From: CBDFGQ01 sp965247295
GTDB taxonomy: Bacteria; Chloroflexota; Dehalococcoidia; Lucifugimonadales; JAGWBF01
Direction of reading: 5' to 3'
NCBI GenBank assembly: GCA_965247295.1
Contig: CBDFGQ010000004.1
Span: forward strand, 1 to 64,000
DNA length: 64,000 nt
A program made the translations under genes and the position numbers. Numbering within the stretch: the first letter of the stretch is position 1; every line of letters starts with the position of its first letter. The notes under the pieces are model-generated. The model saw only the letters and a list, made by a program, of their open reading frames with translations, did no database searches and was not told the origin of the DNA. Shown here one piece after another: positions 53,507 through 62,626 of this stretch.

Positions 53507-54989
53507 CTAGTCCCTTGAAGAGGGTGCCAGCTGCTGGACTTTTTCCCCCTTGAGGGCGGACACGGCCATTGCCATCAGTATCAAGCCCATCAAGGTCAGG
53601 TACGCGTAGCGCAGTCCCACTGTGAACGAATGGACCACTCCCGAATCGCCCCCTTCAGAAACGGCCTCCAGGCTAGGCTCGTAGCCCATGGACCCCATGG
53701 TCGCCGTGATGATGGCGATGGACACCGCCACGCTGATGACACTGGCCGAGTTCCGCACCAGCTGGAGGAACGCCGATACGACTCCATATCTCTCCAGTTC
53801 CACAGCGCTAAGCACGGAGCTGGAGTTGGGAGCATAGAACATCCCCATCCCAGTGCTCTGGAGGATGAGGGCCGGCATCACGTAGGCTGGGGAGGTGCCC
53901 TCCTTCAATCCAGAAAACATGAGGAGGGCGATGGCCGACAGGGCCAACCCTCCTACGGTGAACCTTCGCCAGCCGTAACGATCAGATAGCCGGCCGCTGA
54001 GGGGCCCCATTCCCGCCATACACAGGGCAGCGGGCACCGTAATCAACCCCGGACGCCTGCGGACTGAAGCCCAGCACCCTCTGCAAGTAAAAGGGCATCA
54101 GGAACAGCACCGAGGAGCTTCCCAGGAACGATAGCCAGTTGGCCGAAATGCCATAGGAGAAGGTCCTCCGCTTGAAAAGTCTCAAGTCCAGCAAGGGACT
54201 GGAGGTTCGCAGCTCCCACCAGATAAAGGTGCCCAGCAAGGTCCCGAAGCCCAATAAGGCGCCCACTATCGCGGGGGAACCCCATCCGTACCTGTGGCCT
54301 GCCGACAAGGCCAACAGAAGCGTCAACAGGGCTCCGGATGATAGCCCCGCACCCAGCCAGTCGAATTTGGCCCGAGAGCCATCCGACCCCATCAGCTCGG
54401 CTGGGCGATCGCGCAGGATAACTACTGCCGCGGCAATAGCCAAAGATATCATGGGTACATTGACAAAGAAGACGGAGCGCCAACCCAGCGCGTCGACCAA
54501 CAGGCCGCCTACCGCCGGCCCAGCTACGGCCCCGGTGCCGACTACCGTCATGATCAGGCCTATGGCCTTGCCTCTCTCGGATGCGGGAAAGGCAGATGTG
54601 ATGATAGCCATGCCCGTGCCCTGGGTCATGGCCGCCCCACTCCCCTGGAGGATTCTCCCTAGGACCAGCATCGGGAGATTGGATGAAGAGCCCGCCAGCG
54701 CGGCGCCAAGGATAAAGATAATGGAACCGGAAATGTAGACCCTCTTGCGTCCGATCAGGTCGGATAGCCTGCCCATGGGCAGCAGCAGGGCGCTGATGGT
54801 CAGCGCATACGCGATGACCACCCATTGCACGCTGGGCAGGTCGGTGCGGAAGTGGGTGGCGATGGTGGGCACGGCGATGTTGACGCTGCCGTAGTCCATC
54901 ACCGAGGCGAAGGTGCCGATGGCAACGGCCGATGGCAACGGAGAGGCCCAATACTTGTATTTAGGGCTCAGGGCTATTCTTTGTCTCAT
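53507..54989 (-). pseudogene. MFS exporter (DHA2-like), broken by one frameshift
   Basis: The first frame gives about 315 residues of membrane segments with SVNIAVPTIATHF, GRLSDLIGRKRVYISG and PFYLQRVLGFSPQASG, then goes wrong at about 54046. The second frame continues LITVPAALCMAGMGPLSGRLSDRYGWRRF through the remaining segments to ALKGEKVQQLAPSS. Removing one G from a GGGG run joins them into one protein of about 490 residues, normal for 14-TM drug-exporter types. It may be a true pseudogene or a base-calling error. Confidence 0.78.
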
Positions 54990-55187
54990 GGAGCTCGCTC
55001 GTGAATTCGATGAGCTAGGTATATGGCCCAGCGAACCATGTAATAGGTGATACTCCGCTAGGGACCTATTCTGGCGTCCCGCCTGGGCGTTGTAAATACA
55101 TATAGACGGGCTTCATCCAGCACGAGGGATGGCGAGCATCCATGAGGTCGCCGACAGCGATGAGGAGTAAGAAGGGGGGAGGTGGGA

Positions 55188-55953
55188 CTACGCGGATTGG
55201 CCATGGGCCTGGCGCCAGCGCTCGTACTCCGCCTGAAGGTCCGGCGGCAGCTTACCATGTACGTCGTCGATGGAGTATCCTTTCTCAAGAAGCTCACGGG
55301 TGAAGGTCTCTTCCTCTTCCTGGGCTATGGCCTCTTGGATGACACCCTCAGCCATGGCCTGTGGTACCACCACTACTCCGTCATCATCACCCACCACCAG
55401 GTCTCCAGGGAAGACAGCTACGTTCGTTGTAAATACCGCAAGCGACGGGCAGCTGTACGTCCATAGCCCAGTGTTCGGCTGTGTGACCATACCCGTGCGG
55501 TCCCCTCACGAAGACTGGGAACTCCATGTCTCGCAAGTAGGGCGTGTCCCTGATGGCCCCATCCGTAACCAGTCCTGCGGCGCCCCGATACTGCATCCGC
55601 GTTACCAGACGGTCGCCGAAGATGCCGGCATTGGTATTACCACGGGCATCCACCACCAGCACATCGCCTGGCCCTAAAGACTCGATAGCTACATGTTCGG
55701 CATACTTGTGGCGCTCTGGCCCCTGGGACGAGAGGTCCTCTCTGTGGGGTAAGTAGCGTAGCGTATAAGCCCGGCCGGCTACAACCGTACCCCGTTTGAG
55801 GGGCACCACCTGGGCCATGTATACGAATCGAAATCCCCGCCGCAACAGCATTCCGGAGATAGTGGCCGTGCTGGCCTTCTTGGAGAGCTCAAAAATCCTG
55901 TCGTCCAGGTGTGCCTCCGGGGGATATAGGACCGTCACCGGCTCCGCCGTCAT
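55188..55953 (-). pseudogene. RraA/HMG-aldolase family gene, broken by one frameshift
   Basis: The N-terminal frame has KKASTATISGMLLRRG, GPGDVLVVDARGNTNAGIFGDRLVTRMQYRGAAGLVTDGAIRD, the active-site region of RraA-like/4-hydroxy-4-methyl-2-oxoglutarate aldolases. At about 55440 the family ending continues in another frame: VFPGDLVVGDDDGVVVVP. A single missing base near GCTTGCGG explains the break. The two frames together give about 255 residues. RraA-fold proteins may be aldolases or RNase E regulators; the former fits this context. Confidence 0.75.
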
Positions 55954-56203
55954 AATTACCTCCTGGACCCGACATCGTCGTCTTTGGGGGTACCCCTTAA
56001 GTAACAGAATGCCCTGGCGATGTCAAGTTGCACCAGGTACGACAGGTGGTGTCGGAGGTGGGCGATTTTGGTCCGTCCAGGGAATTGGTCGGAGGAAATT
56101 GCTTGAAGTCCAGGAAGCGGCATGGACCTTTCGTGGTCAGCTTGCCGCCTTCGGAGGGATTGGGTAAAGTAGTAAGCGGGTCCCCGAAGAAAGGAGTACG
56201 GAG

Positions 56204-56995
56204 ATGGTAATCGTAGACACCCATTGCCACGCGTCACCCTACTGGTTCGAGCCGGTAGAGGTGCTGCTGGATGAGATGACCAGGAACGATGTTGACAGGG
56301 CGGTGCTGATCCAGGCCCGCGGGTTCTACGACAACTCTTATCTTATTGAGTGCAAACGCCGCTTTCCAGGTCGATTCTCCGTGGTCGTCATCGTGGACAC
56401 GGAGGTGCCCGACGCGCCCGGAACCCTGGAACGCTGGGTGAAGGAGGGGGCGGCCGGAGTCCGCCTGAGCCCCACCGTCCGGTCTCCGGGCAACGATCCC
56501 CTGGCGATCTGGCGCAAGGCATCGGAGCTGGGCATCGCCGTCAGTTGCCTGGGCACGTTAGAGGAGTTCGCTTCTACCCAGTTCGAGGAGGTGGTGAAGG
56601 AGTTCCCCGAACTGAGTGTCGTGATCGAGCACCTGGGAGGCGCCCGCCCCGGCATGGCCCTTCCCTACGCGGAGTACCGCAAGGTTCTGGACCTGGCCCG
56701 CTACGGCAACACTTCCATGAAGGTGCCGGGGCTGGGTGAGATATGCACGCGTCCCATGCCCTTCGTCCAGCCCTTCCCGTTCGAAAATGTACCCCCCTTC
56801 ATCGAGATGGCTATTGACGCCTTCGGACCCAGGAGGCTCATGTGGGGCAGCGACTTCCCACCGGTGGCCAGCCGTGAGGGGTACAGGAATGCCCTCAGGT
56901 TCCCCATGGAGCATGCATCCTTCCGCAGCGATGATGACAGGGAGTGGGTATTCGGCAGGACCGCCCTCTCCGTCTGGCACTTCGAAGGTGACTGA
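56204..56995 (+). CDS. Amidohydrolase family protein (amidohydro_2 type)
   Basis: A 263-residue TIM-barrel metal hydrolase. Seen are VDTHCHASP at the start, VVIEHLGGARPG, and the C-terminal MWGSDFPPVASREGY with the conserved Asp. Length and order match decarboxylase/lactonase members of this family, but no diagnostic residue fixes the reaction. A GGAG site lies close to the ATG. It is convergent with the SHMT-like gene. Confidence 0.85.
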   Translation: MVIVDTHCHASPYWFEPVEVLLDEMTRNDVDRAVLIQARGFYDNSYLIECKRRFPGRFSVVVIVDTEVPDAPGTLERWVKEGAAGVRLSPTVRSPGNDPLAIWRKASELGIAVSCLGTLEEFASTQFEEVVKEFPELSVVIEHLGGARPGMALPYAEYRKVLDLARYGNTSMKVPGLGEICTRPMPFVQPFPFENVPPFIEMAIDAFGPRRLMWGSDFPPVASREGYRNALRFPMEHASFRSDDDREWVFGRTALSVWHFEGD

Positions 56996-57054
56996 GCCCA
57001 TATGCCGATGACCCCAACGACCACCTTCACCAGAGTCATTTCGGGGTTAGACCT

Positions 57055-58353
57055 TTAGAAGCAGTAGTGGACCTCGGTAAAGGCCGAGGCCAGATCGGCC
57101 ACGTCCCGGCCCACCTGAGCCGGGTCCTCCCCGTCCAGGACCACCCGGCGGAGGAGCCTGGCCACCTGGGCCATCTCCCCTTCGCCCATGCCCTTCCGGG
57201 TGCAGGCCGGAGAGCCAAGGCGCAGTACGGCCCTACTGGGGTAGGTACTGGGGATGTCCCCCAGCGAGCTGGAGATGTGCGCCTCCTCCAGCAGTTTCCA
57301 CGATTCCCTTCCCCTGGTTGTCGAACCCAGGTCCACCAGGACGACGTGGGACTGCGTAAATCCCCTGTCCTTCCCGGCCACGGTGAATCCCTCGGAGTCC
57401 AGTGCACGGGCCAGGGCCTGGGCGTTTCTCACCACCGCTTCGGCGTACTCTTTGCCATATTTCAGCATCTCCGCCAGAGTGACCGCCAGGGCAGCCGTGC
57501 GGTTATTGTTGTAGCTTGAGAGGAGGGACGTGGTCTTGCCCATCACCCGTTCAGCCGTCGCCGGATCGTGCATGAGGATCAGGCCGCCGACGGGCCCGGC
57601 CAAAGTCTTCTGGGTGGACCCGGTCATGGCGGCCGCTCCCTCGTGAAGCGGGTCCTGGAACTGACCGTTGGGAGCCAGGCCCATTATGTGGGCCCCGTCG
57701 TAGAGGATGTTCGCTCCCACGCTGCCCGCTATCTCCGCCATCTCCCTCAGCGGATAGGGGAAGAGCAGCGTGGCACTACCCACGATAAGCCACTTGGGCC
57801 TTACCCTTTCCATGTCATCGGCCAGCAGCTCCAGGTTCACGATGGGGTAGTCGTCGCCATAGCAGGGCACATCGGCGATGTTCAGGGACTGCACGCCCGG
57901 ATAGCTGCCGCCCAGGTAGGTGTAGTGTCCGCCGTACTTGAGGGGCAGGGCCATGACCCGGTCTCCGGAGTCCAGGGCCCCGAAGAAGAACAGACCGTTG
58001 GCCAGGGCCCCGCTGGAGGGGCGGTACTCGATGTAGGGTACATCGAACAGCTTCTTGGCCAGCTCCACCAGCACCGTCTCGATGCGGTCCAGAAGAGCGG
58101 AACCCGTGTGGGACCTGGCCCCCAAGGCTCCCCCAGCGGCGTTCTCGATCAGATCGGAGCGCATGATGGCCATGGCCTTGGGGCTGATAACGTTGTGGGA
58201 GGCCACCAGGTTCAGGCTGTGTTCGTGCCAGATATTGTGCTCATGTGTGAGGGAGGCGACCAGCTCGGCCACCCTTAGAGGGTCGTCTTCCTGTGCCGCC
58301 CTTATGACCTCATCGGCACTGATGGTGTGCGTATTTGTAGTGCGTTTGGCCAT
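57055..58353 (-). CDS. Serine hydroxymethyltransferase-like PLP enzyme, divergent
   Basis: The fold is SHMT-like over 432 residues: LNLVASHNVISPKAM where SHMT has L.LI.SEN..S, ENAAGGALGARSHTGS, then DGAHIMGLAPNGQFQDPLHEGA. The PLP lysine lies in MTGSTQKTLAGPVGG, in place of the near-invariant TTTTHKTLRGP. These differences in key loops suggest an altered substrate or folate independence, for example another beta-hydroxy amino acid aldolase. Adjacency to a C1-producing cluster makes a glycine/serine C1 role attractive but unproven. GGAGGG precedes the ATG. Confidence 0.75.
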   Translation of the reverse strand: MAKRTTNTHTISADEVIRAAQEDDPLRVAELVASLTHEHNIWHEHSLNLVASHNVISPKAMAIMRSDLIENAAGGALGARSHTGSALLDRIETVLVELAKKLFDVPYIEYRPSSGALANGLFFFGALDSGDRVMALPLKYGGHYTYLGGSYPGVQSLNIADVPCYGDDYPIVNLELLADDMERVRPKWLIVGSATLLFPYPLREMAEIAGSVGANILYDGAHIMGLAPNGQFQDPLHEGAAAMTGSTQKTLAGPVGGLILMHDPATAERVMGKTTSLLSSYNNNRTAALAVTLAEMLKYGKEYAEAVVRNAQALARALDSEGFTVAGKDRGFTQSHVVLVDLGSTTRGRESWKLLEEAHISSSLGDIPSTYPSRAVLRLGSPACTRKGMGEGEMAQVARLLRRVVLDGEDPAQVGRDVADLASAFTEVHYCF

Positions 58354-58648
58354 GGTGTCCCTCCGTTGGAGTCGCTTAGCATGCCGGGCTCTGGGGTCCG
58401 AGTTGTCGGGCGAGAGCCATTGTAGGAGCGACCCAACGCCGTGTCAACCGTGGGGAGGATGCCCATACTGCCAAGGTGTCCGCTACCAACTCCACCGGCC
58501 GCTGTCAGGTACAGCCACTTAATAGCTGGTCGCTGCCGTTGGTGATGTTCTGGTAATAGGGGGGGACATACTGTTCCTAGACCTCAAGGGGATAAGCGGC
58601 CCTCCCGCAGGGTCCACGACCTGAGGCTATTCTGCTCCTGTCCTCCAG

Positions 58649-59116
58649 CTACAGCCAGCGACGGACTATGGCGCGGTACTGCCGATACCCATCACCAAAG
58701 ACCCTCTCCAGGTAGCTCTCTTCGCGGGCGATGACGCCGTAGTGCGTGAAGATAAGCGCTGCAGGCAGGAACACCATCGGCCAGACCGTGTTCACGATGA
58801 GCGCGATTCCTATGTAGAGCAGGGTGAGTGAGACGTAAATCGGGTTGCGACTGAGGGCGAAAGGTCCAGTAGCGACGATGGCACCGGTAGGTCTAAATGC
58901 AGGGCTTTCACCCGCGCGTACCAGTGTCCGCACCGCCCAGACTACGAGCAGACCAGATACCACAATCACCGGCCACCCTGCGGCATGACCGATCCACAGT
59001 TCCGGGAAGAACCTCAAAGGTTCCCATAAATAGTGCACAAGCAATGCCGTCACGAGTAAGGGTATGTATACGAGCGGGGGAGGAGCAACAACCTGGGCGT
59101 GATCGTTTTTATCCAT
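58649..59116 (-). CDS. Isoprenylcysteine carboxylmethyltransferase-like membrane protein
   Basis: Four membrane segments in 155 residues and the ICMT/PEMT signature: GPFALSRNPIYVSLTLLYIG followed by REESYLERVFGDGYRQY. These bacterial proteins bind SAM at the membrane face and methylate mostly unknown lipids or thiols. It is complete and monocistronic. Confidence 0.85.
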   Translation of the reverse strand: MDKNDHAQVVAPPPLVYIPLLVTALLVHYLWEPLRFFPELWIGHAAGWPVIVVSGLLVVWAVRTLVRAGESPAFRPTGAIVATGPFALSRNPIYVSLTLLYIGIALIVNTVWPMVFLPAALIFTHYGVIAREESYLERVFGDGYRQYRAIVRRWL

Positions 59117-59156
59117 TGCTCTAACTCCTTTGACATCGATGGTGGTTTCTCTTCAC

Positions 59157-59254
59157 TGCGAGGTTACACCCATGGCTTGTCGGGCGTCATCGGCCGGCCT
59201 GCCGATTTCAAGCGGGACAAAAGCAGGATGCCCGGGTCGTCCCTTCTACCGATG
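59157..59254 (+). repeat. 98-bp direct repeat, copy 1
   Basis: The segment from TGCGAGGTTACACCC to CCGATG is repeated at 60562-60659 with three mismatches in 98 bases, same orientation. The two copies flank the beta-propeller lipoprotein gene. A possible coding frame (GLSGVIGRPADFKRDKSR) is shared, so both may be fragments of one gene. Confidence 0.9.
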
Positions 59255-59400
59255 CCTCAACTAGCGGCATAGCGCGCTTTGGGAGTCTTTGCTTTGACTA
59301 GGGTTGATCTCCTTCGAGCTCGCCTCCGAAGTCCTCCTCGTCCGTCACTTTGTTGGGCATTACCCAGTCGTGAAATGAGCTGCCCCTCGATTCGGGGCGG

Positions 59401-60471
59401 TCATTCTCGCGTAATAACGGACACTGACCCGTCTAGGGTATCGGCCACATAGATCGCGCTTCCATCTGGGCTAACCACGATATTGCCGGGTCCACGTCCC
59501 ACGGTGATGCTATCGGTGACGCTATTAGTCTCCGTAGAGATAATAACGACGCTGTTTTCCTCGCCATTTGCGGCATAGACGTACTTCCCGTCGGGAGCTA
59601 CGGCGATACCGGTCAGCGAAAACGTCCCCAACGCTTCACCCCCAATCTCGATGGCTCCCACCACTTCTTTTGATTTCGTCGAGACGACGGTAACTAGATT
59701 ATCGGTGGGCACGTAGACAAGGTCGCCGTCTGGACTAACAGCAAATTGGGTAAAGTCGTGTGCGTCCTGTCCCAGAGGTATCCTGCCTACCACCTCATGA
59801 TTGGCCGTTGAGATCTGCACCAATTCTTCAGAAATGGGATCAACGATATGGAGCCGCTCACCATCCGAGGCGATAGCGATGTCCATGGAAGGCTTCACAT
59901 CTATTTCCCCAATGGCCTGCTTGGTGACGGTAGAAATGATGATGATCCTACCGGCGCCCGCATGGCGTGAGACATACATCGTTGTTCCATCGGTGGAGAT
60001 GGCCATTTTGCCTCCAAGTTCCTGTCCAACATCGAACGTATCTACGACTTCTTGAGATGCGGTGGAGATGACGGCGAAGGCATCAGCATCAAAATGTCCC
60101 ACGTAAGCGATCCTGCCATCGGGTGAAACCGCGATGCCTCCCGGCAATTTTTGAACGGAGATAACCTTTATCACCGCCTGGGAAGCGGTAGAGATAATAG
60201 AAACGGTGTTGTCCTCAAAATTGGTCACATAAACGTATTTCCCGTCGGGCGTCACCGCAATACCGAATGGGGCCTTACCAACGGGGATGGTCGCCGACAG
60301 CTCATGGGTATCACCCAGCTGAGCCTCCATTTCCTCAGCCGTAGGGATGGCGGTGAGAGTAGGCGTCGCAGTAGGCGTAGGTGTCGGTGTAGAAGTAGCG
60401 TCAGACTGGGCGCAAGCAGTCGCTACAAGGACAACCGCTGGTAGGACGAACAGCGGGATGAAGCCTTTCAT
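59401..60471 (-). CDS. YVTN-type beta-propeller lipoprotein
   Basis: A 356-residue exported protein: lipoprotein signal with lipobox ATAC, a short Thr-Pro linker, then seven repeats of about 42 residues with VTPDGKYVYVTN, VSPDGRIAYVGH, VSPDGDLVYVP and VSPDGSAIYVAD. This is the YVTN/40-residue-repeat propeller common in cell-surface proteins. Ligand is unknown. The gene sits exactly between two 98-bp direct repeats. Confidence 0.9.
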   Translation of the reverse strand: MKGFIPLFVLPAVVLVATACAQSDATSTPTPTPTATPTLTAIPTAEEMEAQLGDTHELSATIPVGKAPFGIAVTPDGKYVYVTNFEDNTVSIISTASQAVIKVISVQKLPGGIAVSPDGRIAYVGHFDADAFAVISTASQEVVDTFDVGQELGGKMAISTDGTTMYVSRHAGAGRIIIISTVTKQAIGEIDVKPSMDIAIASDGERLHIVDPISEELVQISTANHEVVGRIPLGQDAHDFTQFAVSPDGDLVYVPTDNLVTVVSTKSKEVVGAIEIGGEALGTFSLTGIAVAPDGKYVYAANGEENSVVIISTETNSVTDSITVGRGPGNIVVSPDGSAIYVADTLDGSVSVITRE

Positions 60472-60775
60472 GAGCTTCCCCTATTGACATAGCGTCTTTT
60501 GGCCATGATTGCTTCGATCGGCTTGCACCAGTTTCAACGTGCCTTTTCGATCTCATGTGCTTGCGAGGTTACACCCATGGCTTGTCGGGCGTCATCGGCC
60601 GGCCTACCGATTTCAAGCGGGACAAAAGCAGGATGCCCGGCTCGTCCCTTCTGCCGATGACTCCACGAGCGACAACTGGTTTGGTCGGGTTTAATGGCCT
60701 TGACAGCCAGCTACCGTGGAAATATATTGGGTGCCAGCCAGCATGGGCGATGGGTTGTTCTGATTAGGAGTCCAC
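60472..60775. other. Intergenic region containing repeat copy 2
   Basis: About 300 bases between divergent genes. It holds the second 98-bp repeat and a TTAGGAG ribosome-binding site for the thiolase gene. No other gene was recognised. Confidence 0.5.
60562..60659 (+). repeat. 98-bp direct repeat, copy 2
   Basis: Differs from copy 1 at three positions (G/A, G/C and A/G). Sequence outside the 98 bases does not align. The spacing between copies is about 1.3 kb, occupied by the propeller gene. Confidence 0.9.
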
Positions 60776-62008
60776 ATGGGAAACGTCCGGCGAGATGACC
60801 TGAGGGACAGGTACTGCATCGTGGGTGTGGGGGAAACCGAGTACAGCCACGGCTCCGGGCGCAGCACCCGTGCCATGGCGGTAACGGCCATCCGCAACGC
60901 CATGGACGACGCCGGCCTGGGCCCCGACGATGTAGACGGGCTCATGAGCTATCACGTCGGCGATTCCACCCCCTCCAACGTGGTAATGTGGGACTTGGGG
61001 ATCCGGCCCAATTTCTACATGGACTGCTCGGGAGGCGGCACCAGTACGGAGGCCCTGGTGGGCCTGGCCAGGGGCGCCATCGAGACGGGGATGTGCCACA
61101 CAATTGCCATCTACCGCTCCATGAACGGCTACTCCCAGTTCCGCATGAGCAGCAAGGACGCCGGTGCCGCCACCCCCGTGAGCGGGCCCGATGTGAAGAC
61201 CAAGCCCTACGGCCTGTTCATGCCCGTCCAGAACTTCGCCTTCAGCTTCACCCGGCACATGATGGAGTACGGGGTCAGAAACGAGCACCTGGCCCAAATC
61301 AAGGCGGCCCAGAGCAACCACGCCTCCAACAACCCCAAGGCGTACATGAAGCGGCGGGTCACCGTTGAGGACGTCCTCAACTCCCGGTGGATCGTCAGGC
61401 CCTGCGCCCATCTACTGGACTGCTGTCTGGAGACGGACAACGCCACGTGTCTCATCGTCACCTCTGCGGAGCGGGCCCGGGACCTGAAGCAGCGGCCGGT
61501 GTACGTCATGGCGGTGCAGGGTCGTGGCACCAAGCCCGGTGGGGAGTTCCACCTCCAGCACGGCCCCATCACCCGGGCGGCCGGCTACCACATTGCGCCC
61601 AGGGTGTTCGGCATGGCGGGGATCACCGCCGAGGATGTGGACGTCACAGGATGCTACGATGCCTTCACCTACACGGTGCTCCTGCAGCTGGAGAGCTACG
61701 GCTTCTGCACGGTGGGCGAGGGCAAGGACTACGTCTCCAGCGACATCATCCGGTTGGGGGGCAGGCGTCCCAACAACCCCAGCGGCGGCCAGCTATGCGA
61801 GGGCTACACCCACGCGATGAACATAATCATAGAGAACGTGCGACAGCTTCGGGGCACGGTGGACGACTACTGTGATGGGTGGCGGGAGGGTAGGCACACC
61901 TATGACTACTCAGAGGGGAAGTGCCGCCAGGTGAAGGATGCCGAGATCAGCATGGACATGGGATGGGGCGGGCCGAGTGTGGGGAGCGCCATGATCTTGA
62001 GGAGGTAA
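60776..62008 (+). CDS. Thiolase-superfamily (SCP2/lipid-transfer type) protein
   Basis: A 410-residue thiolase-fold protein: VGVGETEYSHGSG, ALRNAMDDAGL-like start, MDCSGGGTSTEALVGLARGAIETG, GCYDAFTYTVLLQLE and PSGGQLCEGYTHAMN. These are non-classical thiolases that pair with DUF35 proteins and act as acyl-CoA thiolases or aldolase partners (Ltp-like). TTAGGAG precedes the ATG. It forms an operon with the DUF35 gene three bases away. Confidence 0.87.
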   Translation: MGNVRRDDLRDRYCIVGVGETEYSHGSGRSTRAMAVTAIRNAMDDAGLGPDDVDGLMSYHVGDSTPSNVVMWDLGIRPNFYMDCSGGGTSTEALVGLARGAIETGMCHTIAIYRSMNGYSQFRMSSKDAGAATPVSGPDVKTKPYGLFMPVQNFAFSFTRHMMEYGVRNEHLAQIKAAQSNHASNNPKAYMKRRVTVEDVLNSRWIVRPCAHLLDCCLETDNATCLIVTSAERARDLKQRPVYVMAVQGRGTKPGGEFHLQHGPITRAAGYHIAPRVFGMAGITAEDVDVTGCYDAFTYTVLLQLESYGFCTVGEGKDYVSSDIIRLGGRRPNNPSGGQLCEGYTHAMNIIIENVRQLRGTVDDYCDGWREGRHTYDYSEGKCRQVKDAEISMDMGWGGPSVGSAMILRR

Positions 62009-62011
62009 CGG

Positions 62012-62518
62012 GTGGCCGTCTACGAGTACCGGGGGCTGGCCATCAACCTGCCCGAGAACGACACCGAGTACGCGGGCTATTTCGAGGCGGCCCGTGACCA
62101 CCGCCTGGTGGTCCGGCGGTGCCTGGACTGCGGGCTGCTTCGCGCCGAGACGGGTCCGGGCTGCCCATGGTGCCCCTCCTCGCGATGGGACTGGCACACC
62201 GTGAGCGGCAAGGGCACCATCTACAGCTACCAGATAGTGGCACACATTGTGCTGGCCGGCTTCCGAGACTGGGCGCCCTTCCCCATCGTGCTGGTGGAGC
62301 TGGACGAGCAGGCTGGCGAGCCTACTCCCGACGACGGCCTGCGCCTCACGGCCAACCTCCTTGACCGGGACCTTAAGCCCGAGTTGGAGGAGAACGTGGC
62401 CATCGGCAAACGGGTAGAGGTGGTGTTCGTGGACCTGGAGAGCGGCCTCACCCTGCCCCAGTTTCGACTCTCCGATGAGGCGCCCGATGGCCCGGTATGG
62501 AGGCATCAACCGGCCTAG
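62012..62518 (+). CDS. DUF35/OB-fold zinc-ribbon protein, thiolase partner
   Basis: A 168-residue protein with a rubredoxin-like zinc ribbon (C37, C40, C51, C54) followed by an OB fold (GKGTIYSYQIV, FPIVLVELDE, IGKRVEVVFVD). Such proteins bind acyl-CoA and the partner thiolase, often forming an aldolase or hydratase complex. GTG start, with GAGGT upstream overlapping the thiolase end. Confidence 0.88.
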   Translation: MAVYEYRGLAINLPENDTEYAGYFEAARDHRLVVRRCLDCGLLRAETGPGCPWCPSSRWDWHTVSGKGTIYSYQIVAHIVLAGFRDWAPFPIVLVELDEQAGEPTPDDGLRLTANLLDRDLKPELEENVAIGKRVEVVFVDLESGLTLPQFRLSDEAPDGPVWRHQPA

Positions 62519-62626
62519 CGCCCAGCCTGTACAGCATCCTTGACATGGCTAGGGCCCCTAAAGAACTGACGACACCAACGAAGCTATGAGTAGAGGTTCG
62601 TTCATCTGCCTGGAAGGACCGGAGGA

